A stretch of 64,000 nucleotides of DNA from Bugula neritina (taxonomy: Eukaryota; Bryozoa; Gymnolaemata; Cheilostomatida; Bugulidae), in assembly GCA_964035545.1 (NCBI GenBank), contig OZ037767.1:7988207-8052206 (forward strand). Reading direction: 5' to 3'. Shown one piece after another: positions 29,201 through 38,000 of the stretch (positions are counted from its first letter, which is position 1; each line of letters starts with the position of its first letter). Both the position numbers and the translations under genes were made by a program. The notes under the pieces were generated by a model. The model did not search any database. It saw only the letters and a list, made by a program, of their open reading frames with translations, and was not told the origin of the DNA.

Positions 29201-31963
29201 TAATCAGCGGCTTTTATAACTGAAGAATTGGCTGGTCACCTAAATGACCAAAACTATGTTGACTATGTTTTAATATTAGAGCCTAGAATAACTGCACTGT
29301 GCACTAAATCAAAGATTTGAATTCTGGATTAGCCCCTGGTGATACCTAAACTGACATTGCTGTGATCGGCACAATATCAACAGTCATTAGACCACAAGGA
29401 ATTGAATTTTCACATTATTATTCTTGACCAAAATGAGTAATTGAGTGAACTCTGCCTTACTATAAAAAACTAACTAAGTACCAAAAATAAATATAGTCTA
29501 GATAGTATTTTATATACTTCTTATTCTTTGCAAGTTTAAATATTATAAGAAATTTTTGAAAAATTGGGGTTTAAGTGCCACACTTCATTTGTTCATAGCA
29601 CTAAGTAAATTGTAGTTAAGATGATAAACTCATTTTGCTATTATCTTCTATTATTATTTTGCAACAGGAAACGGCCCGTTGCAAAGGAGAAAAGTCGTAG
29701 CAGTGACAATGAGATGACCAACATCCAGCTAGCAGAAAGTACAAACTCCTCTGTATCCAGAAGCAGCAATCCTGGTAAGGCATTAGAAATGTTCAAGATA
29801 TTTTGAATTGTTCAGCTATTATAGTGACACATTTTCAAACCACATCAGATGTGATTGTATTAAAGTGCTTGGTTTTGCTGTTTCACCTACAGATATAGAT
29901 CTAATTTTTGAGGTGTTTCTTTAGTAAACCTTGCACGTTATCATATTTATACTTACGTAAGTTCTAAAACTTTTCATACTAAAAAACAGGTATCGGAAAA
30001 TTGATTTTTTAGAATTACATTCAATTACAGCTTTGCAACACATATAGGTGACAATTTTTAGGCAACTTTTATTTACTATTTTATGAGCTATCTTGAAAAT
30101 AGATTTTTGAGAAAACAAATACACTTGGGCACTTGTGTTCTTAGATTTATTATATATTTTTTTAAAACATTGTCACTCTGCATGTCCTACTTACTCTAAC
30201 GCATAGTCAACATCCCTAAACTTGCAAAGCATCAGTATTACTTATTACTAAATAATGAAAAACAACTAACGGCTATAGTTTGTTGAGAGTTAATTAAGTA
30301 AATTGTTATGCCCTTCAAATATTATATGTTTTAGACACCAATATCTTCAATTCTGTTATTTCAATACTTTTGTCTGCATTTTTAGTATTTTTTATAGTAG
30401 TGTGGCTTTTAAAGTGACAGATGTTTACCTAATGCTAGCAATAAGTTTGAACAAAAATATATTAAGCTAAGATCAATGCTTCTCTTTTATCTATTGCTAT
30501 AGTATTTATTTTGTATATTTTCAAAACTTTATAATCATATTATATTTCAAAGGATTTGAATATGAAAATGTGGAAGAAATTTTACCGCGTAATATCAACA
30601 GGATTTCTGTGAGAGAACTTAGAACTTTTATCAAAAACAATGTCAGCCTTATGAAAACACAGTTTGAGGTAAATATTTTTTTAAAAATTAATATTAATAC
30701 TTTTATTGAGTACTTTATTACTATGTCAGAATATGATATTATACATATCAAATATAGAATATAATTTCTTAGAATCAGCTGTTTCAAGATATCACCTTTC
30801 TTCTTATCAATCAAAAAAGTAAAAGTAATGAAAATAAGCCTTCCAGCTTTTTGCCGCATTAAAACTAGTCTAATTGTCTCAACTATTTTACTTATTTTCT
30901 GATGCAGGCATATTTATCAGTTTACTTTTAATCAAATCAATAATGTTAATTCACTTTGCATATTAACACAAATCGTATCTACTAACTTATTTTAAACATA
31001 TAATTACTTCAATATAATTTATTAGTTAAATAGCGTAGTGTAGCAGTCAGAAAGTGAACTGTTTCAAAAACACAAATGCCCAATTTTCTAACTCTCAGCA
31101 TATGTTTGACTGTTTGTGCATAAGAATTTCATTTATACAAATACATTATAAGCAATTTTGATTTTTTTGCTGTTATAATTTGTTGACATACAACATTGTG
31201 GTATGAATGTGGTATCAATTTAGTCATATTATTCAGCAATTGATTTAAAACAATACTATGTGTGTGCTTTTTAAAATTTTAATTCTAGGTATTTTTTGTT
31301 ATTGATTGATTTGGTTTCAAGCAAAACCATAACTAAGCGTGCTATGAGAATTTTTATAAGCAATACTTAGTTATTCAAACTTCATGCTCTCAAGTAACAT
31401 TGTATTGCATAAATTACAGAAATTAGAAGCATTACCAAAGCCAAAAATGGAAGTTGCCTCGATGCCTCACAACAAAGGAAAGTGCAGATACAAGCTGCTT
31501 TATCCTGGTTAGTATTCTCATAATGCTTGGAACATGTAGCTAGTTTTCTGTGATAATTATTGTGAAAAACATATGAGAAATTGTAATAAAGTTTAAGATT
31601 GATGCAAAAAATCGTTTTATTAAAATTTTTTTAGGCTAGCAATACAAATAATAAATAAACAACTCCTATATAATAAACTAAACAGTTTCAGAGTAACATG
31701 TACTGTATATTATTATATCTTACATTCAACACTTGAAACCCATTTAAATTTTGTCACATTTTGGCAAAACGAGTTTTTATTTAGAAAACTATTTGAGTTT
31801 TAGAAAACTTACGTTGCACTGACATTTATGCATTCACTTGAAAAAAAGTAAGAAATAGCAATTTACATAAATGCCTAGGGAATATAAAATATACATGTTT
31901 ATATATTCTTACATTATAATAGATATTGTTGCATATACTACATATACATATATAGTATATATG

Positions 31964-32019
<56 letters not shown>

Positions 32020-35000
32020 TGAAATTGATATATTTTTTTCAGAACAACTATTTTGATAAAAAATCACGTGTTCAAAATATTTTAATTGAAAATTATTCTT
32101 TATTTTAAAATTTTGAAATGTGGTTGATTTATACTCTTTTATGTAATATATATTATAAGCAATAAAAATGTAATATATTCTAAATTCTTCAATACATGCA
32201 TCTGTTCTTGTTTTAGCTGATGATCACAGAGTTGTTCTGAGAAGAGAAGGGGAAGGAAATGATTTCATCAATGCTTCTTATATTGCAGTAAGATTTAATA
32301 GTTGTGTTCTTATAGCATTTCACTTGATGGCTAGCACCAATAAATTAAAACTTTATGGTTCAATCGTTAGCACCTACGGCTAGAATTTTTTTACAAAGTA
32401 GTCAAGGAAAAAATGAATTAGCCAAACAAAATGTTGAAGATTAGGTCCTGTAAAATATCTAATTCAATATGCATGGTAATATTCAATACTGAAGTTTTCT
32501 CTTCAAGCAATTGTGAATTTTATTTTAATTTAAGCTTTAAAACTGTTTTTGCGTTAGTTTATATTTTCCGTCAGTTTTACTTTAGCTAAATGAAACAAAG
32601 AGTCCATTTCGTTTTACTGCACAGTGCTGTAGTACGATGAAACAACTTTCTACTTTTGAAATAATTTGACAAAACAGCAGCTGTAGAGTAGCATTAAAAT
32701 ATGTGCATTACACTGCTTATGTTGACAAAATAATATGTGCTATTAATTTATATTTTAATTTTGATTTCTCATGATTTTTTTTAGGGTTTCAACAAAGACA
32801 ACGCATATATTGCAGCACAAGGTAAGTTTGGTTAAAGTAAGATAGAACGGTATATGGTGATGCATAGAAAGTCAAGTGTAATTGTGATATTTTTATAATT
32901 TAGTTTCAAAGTATCAGGTGTTCTTAAAATTTAAAAGTCAGAGTAAGTCTCCCAGCTTAAAATGCAAGCGTGTAGTTTTTGTAGTAGCCAAAATTAAAAC
33001 AATCGGAGGTGCTTCATAAGTATCAGCAATTTGTGAAAAAATGAATGCCAAACTGGCTTCATTGCTGCTAATGACATTTTTAATGTGAAAGAATATATTA
33101 CTCATGGTTATTGAATGACAACATTAATTAAGTAATAGAGGTATTTCTCAGTCAAGAACCATTAGGTAGGCTGATGGTCAGCATTATATTTTATTGCAGC
33201 CAGGATCAACTAAATTTAACAGGAAAATATGTTTTCTGTGAGTTTTTGCAAGATTTGATTTTTCGAATAGCTCAGCTATAATCATGGCCAACAGTGGATC
33301 AAATTTTGGTAGCAAGACATTCAACCAACATTAATTATCAAAACCTAATCAGCAACTATTCAAATATTAAACTTTTGCATTTTATGAGTGGCTTATCGAT
33401 TTTAAAGCAATGCTTAAAATAAAATTTTGTTAAGAAACTGCAAGTTTTTTTTATTACTTCCAAGGTCCAACACGGGCAACGGTGAATGACTTCTGGTATA
33501 TGGTGTGGCAAGAAAGACCAAGTGCTATAGTTATGGTAACTAGAGCTGTTGAAAGTGGAAAGGTTGGTTTTAAAAACAATATTATATCAATTTCACTTGT
33601 TTTTTCACTGCTATTCTGTTTTCAAAAAGGCGTTGTTTTAAATTACCTAATTAAAAACTATAAAATGTTTAAAAAATTTGTCTTTTTTATTTTTGTTTAA
33701 GTAAAAATTTAAGTTTGGGCTTTAATTTCTTCAATTTTAATTTATTTGTAAATTTGAATTGTAGAACAAATGTGAGCAGTACTGGCCTCTGGACAAACAG
33801 CCAAAGACATTTGGAGACATCACTGTGTGTAGTAAGTCTGTTGAGTCGTGGGCAGACTTTACACAAACACGTTTGAGTATTTCCAAGGTACAGTGGCATA
33901 TACATAATCTTATATCTAATATATTACATTCATTGTAGAATGATGGTGTAAATTTTATAGCAATCCATTGACTTATGTTAAATATATAAATAAATGAGTT
34001 TGTTGTAAATTATAGCAAAGAACTGAGTAGTTACAAGAGAGTTCATGGAAATTTTTTAAGTAGCAGCAGTTTGTGGTTATATATATACTAATATTGCATG
34101 ATAGCAAGTTGTTTAGGCTGGAAAGTAACAAAAGGGTAGAAAAAGAATTAAGAGATAGCAGTTTTTATGTCACACGGACCGCTTTCAACTATTTTTATAG
34201 ACATGAAAAGATGAATAATTCATGGTTGCTTTCTGAGTAACAACCATGCAAGAATAAATCGACAAACAATAGGTTCCATGTTTAGTTGAATGAGCTAGGC
34301 TAGTAAGAAAATGAGCAATAATTACTTACAGATATATCTCGGTCTACTATGTTGAAATAGTTTTTCGGTTCATAAACTAAAAAATTCACACATGATTTAA
34401 CCATTACGAACTATATTCTTTTTAAATACATATAACCATAATGGATAGATAAATATTGTTTCACTTTTTTGTTCTGAAATATTAAAGTTTTTTATTTTTG
34501 TTAACATGGTATTTTAAAGTCCTCTATAGTCACTTTTTTGTTTAAATTTGTAATGTTCAATAAAATATTAACTTCATCAAATTGTTTTGGAATTATCATC
34601 TTTTGTGTAAGCTGCTATTCTTACATTTATAGGATGATCAGACAAGAACTCTGTCACACTTCAACTACCTGTCATGGCCTGATCACGGAGTACCTGATGA
34701 CCTATCTTCTTATGTTGCCTTCTACTTCAAGATCAAATCACTCGTTTCCCGTTCCACAAGCCCTCTCCTTATTCACTGCAGGTTAGTGAGCTTATCTAGG
34801 TATTTATAACTATATGATGACTTTCATTCATTTTACATTCAATATATTGACACTTTTAGTTAGCACAGACTGGTGTTTGACTTTCAATAAATGTTTGCTA
34901 AAGCATTGAGGTCAATCAAAACTTAAAACTAAAATATTATAAAAATTACATAATTATATAGATAAAGCAATGAATGTAGGCGTGTATAGTGTATATTAGA

Positions 35001-38000
35001 TAAAACTTGAATAAGGTCTTTTTATATTCATAGTTTTTTTTATGGTTGCTGCTACTTGAACGTGAAAAGAAAATGAAGCGTTTCCAGTTGCCAAAATTTA
35101 CTATATGAAACAAGGTTAATTTTGTTTTTACAACTGGTTTTGGTATATTACAAAATGGTAAAATTCTATTAAGAATTTTTTAAGGTGTGCGGCTAAATCT
35201 TTTGTAAAATTATCAAAACATAGTTTTACTGTTAATCATTATAACTCATATAATAAATGTAGGCATGGGGTACACGTTAATTTATTATAATATATACCTG
35301 CACTGCTATCTAAGTTTCCTGTCTTGGTTGTGTGAGCCAAAACGTGATTATATAATATGTATGGCCTATCAGTCAGCCTACACTTATTATATGGACGATG
35401 AAAAAAGTATTTAATTGTACAATTTACTAGTTTTAGTCGTATACGGTTAGCATACTAAAATATTTTCAATTTTGCTGTGTTTTAGTGCTGGTGTTGGCAG
35501 AACAGGCACGTATATTGCTTTAGAATATTTGATTCAGCAAGCCAAGAGAGAAGAAGCTGTGGATGTGTTTGGATGTGTTGAAGAAATGAGAAAGAGGAGA
35601 CCCTGCATGGTTCAGAAAGATGTAAATATTATATATTAGTTTGTTGGCTATCAAATAATTTTTCCAGGAACAAACGACACCCAGAATTGATTACAGCACA
35701 TAAAATACATTGTTTCTTGTGCATTAGGCATAGCGTTGAAATTTTGGCTCAGTGTAAAACTCATTGTTCAACATAAATGCTAAAACGTACATTTTGTCAA
35801 TTAGAAATGCTAATGTTTTATAGATAATGTTTGTTTATACACAGGTAGTTTTGTAACAATACATGTGATATTTATTAACTTTGAGGATTGATGGAATTGT
35901 TTAAGGTCTTAAGAGAAAATAAGTATATTTTTTAAAAAAAAATTTTTATTTGTTTATACTGTAGCTACAGAAGATGTAAAATCAATTTGTCAAGCTCTAT
36001 AATTTCTTAATATATTTTATTTATATATACAAATTATCAAGGTGTGAAAATTTAAAGTGTATTATGTCATCAATCATATCAGCAAATTTTTCATCTATTT
36101 TAGGATCAATACATATTTTTGCATGAAGTTCTGGCTGAGTCATTGGCAGCTGAAGGATTCAAATGTTCTCCTTCAGAGATCAATGATAAAATTGAGGCAT
36201 ACAAACGAAGAGAAACCAGAAATCAGTCCAACAGCATTCTTCAGGAGTTCCAGGTTTGTGGTGCTTAGCTGTATCTATTAAAAATAAATTAAACAAAATT
36301 TTAAATGCTGTCTTTGTATATAAACATAATATGAGATAAGCTTGTAGTTCAAATATACTGTCTATATCTCTAAATTTCAAAAATAGATATAGTGATATCT
36401 GAAATTTCAGCTTACTGTATTTATATATTATATAGGTGAAGGACAAAGAAGGTAAACATATTTTTTGTTTTTCAATTAAATTACCAGTTAGGGTAGGAAT
36501 ATTCTAAAATGTATATTTATAGTTGCTTCACATGACGCCCAATTGTAGACGTTTAAATGCTCAGTTTTCTAGCTAAATCATACCTAAACAGGTGAACCTC
36601 AAAAGTTTTTGGCATTCAATATATTTTTCTTTCGCAGGATGTCAATATAGCATATATTCACATGAAGGTTCTCTTATTAAGATTGATCTCAGAGAGTTTC
36701 TAACATATTATTCATTGTTTTAAGTTTGTCAAAGTGCATTTCCACATGCTTTCAGAAATCATGCCCGTATATATACTTTATCTCATTACAGCACATGCAA
36801 AGTCGCCTTCAAAGTATGCAGTTCAAGTACACCATAGCTCAGGAAGAAGACAACTTAAGAAAGAACAGGTTCCCTGACATCCTTCCCTGTAAGTATGTCA
36901 ATTACCAATACTGGAATGACAAGTTTATCTGTACCCAATTGTACTTGCTGAATGTGGAAAATGATAATGTGTTTAGAAGGTGTACATAGAAGTGTGTTTA
37001 GCAGACAGTAATGCTAGATACTTTGAGTTAAATATGTTAAAATACACTAATACATAATAAATGTGGGTGCTAAACTGAGTTCTTTGATGAGTTGGTCAAC
37101 CATGATAATTTAGTGCTTTTAAATAATAAAAGCTTTTTCGGGTTTTAGTCAGGTTGCTAATAATATAAACATGTCTAGTTTTTAATAAATAAGTCTATTA
37201 TATGTTTTTATAGTATTACAAGTTTCCAAAGTAATGTAATAGGAGAAAACTGGTCATGCCAGTTTTATATGATGTTTTAAAAACTTAGAGTAGTAGTTTT
37301 GCGATTTTAAAGTAAAAAGTTTATGTTTTTAGGTGACAAGTACATGCCCTTCCTTACCAATGGACAAGGATCATACATAAATGCTGTGTTTGTAGACGTA
37401 AGTGCAAGTTTTTGATAATCGTGATACAAAAATATATTGCATGTCTTTTCTTATCATTAAGTAAAAGCTGTTTAGTTTGAATTTTAATGACTGACATTGT
37501 AAACTGCACTTATTTACCTTTAACCTCCATGACACCAGTTAAACATGTATTGCACTGATGCTAGCAAAGACAAAGGTTGAAACTATTCAAGCGCACTGAA
37601 TTTTTTACGTCAGCAAGTTTTTCTGAGTTTTTTGCTTTTTTTGTCCCCCCTCGTTCTCAAGGTTACACTAAACTTGAATAAGATTAATGTTGCTATTCTG
37701 CTATATACATTTGAATCTTTTACCATGGCTTTTTGTATTTGTTTGTAGTTGTAAAACTGCTGAGTGAACTCTACATTCCATTCATTTTTTTTCAGTTTCA
37801 AGTAATGAACACACGTCAAAAGGCAAAAATTGTTTTCTAGTAAAACAATAGCACAAAACATAGACGTTGATCATTTTAAAGACTAATTATTATAGCTCTT
37901 TTGCATTCCATTGTAGTCCTACACATGCAAGCACCAATTTATTGCGACTCAACTTCCACTATCAAATACACTGAGCAACTTCTGGCAACTGATCATTGAG

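Noticed and set aside
30521-30859. 112-codon minus-strand ORF
   Set aside because: Antisense to phosphatase exon 31 and AT-rich intron; composition is that of background.
36430-36460. Possible micro-exon between phosphatase exons 39 and 40 (gtgaaggacaaagaag)
   Set aside because: Exons 39 and 40 already join in phase 0 with sensible protein sequence; the piece has no need and no clear acceptor.
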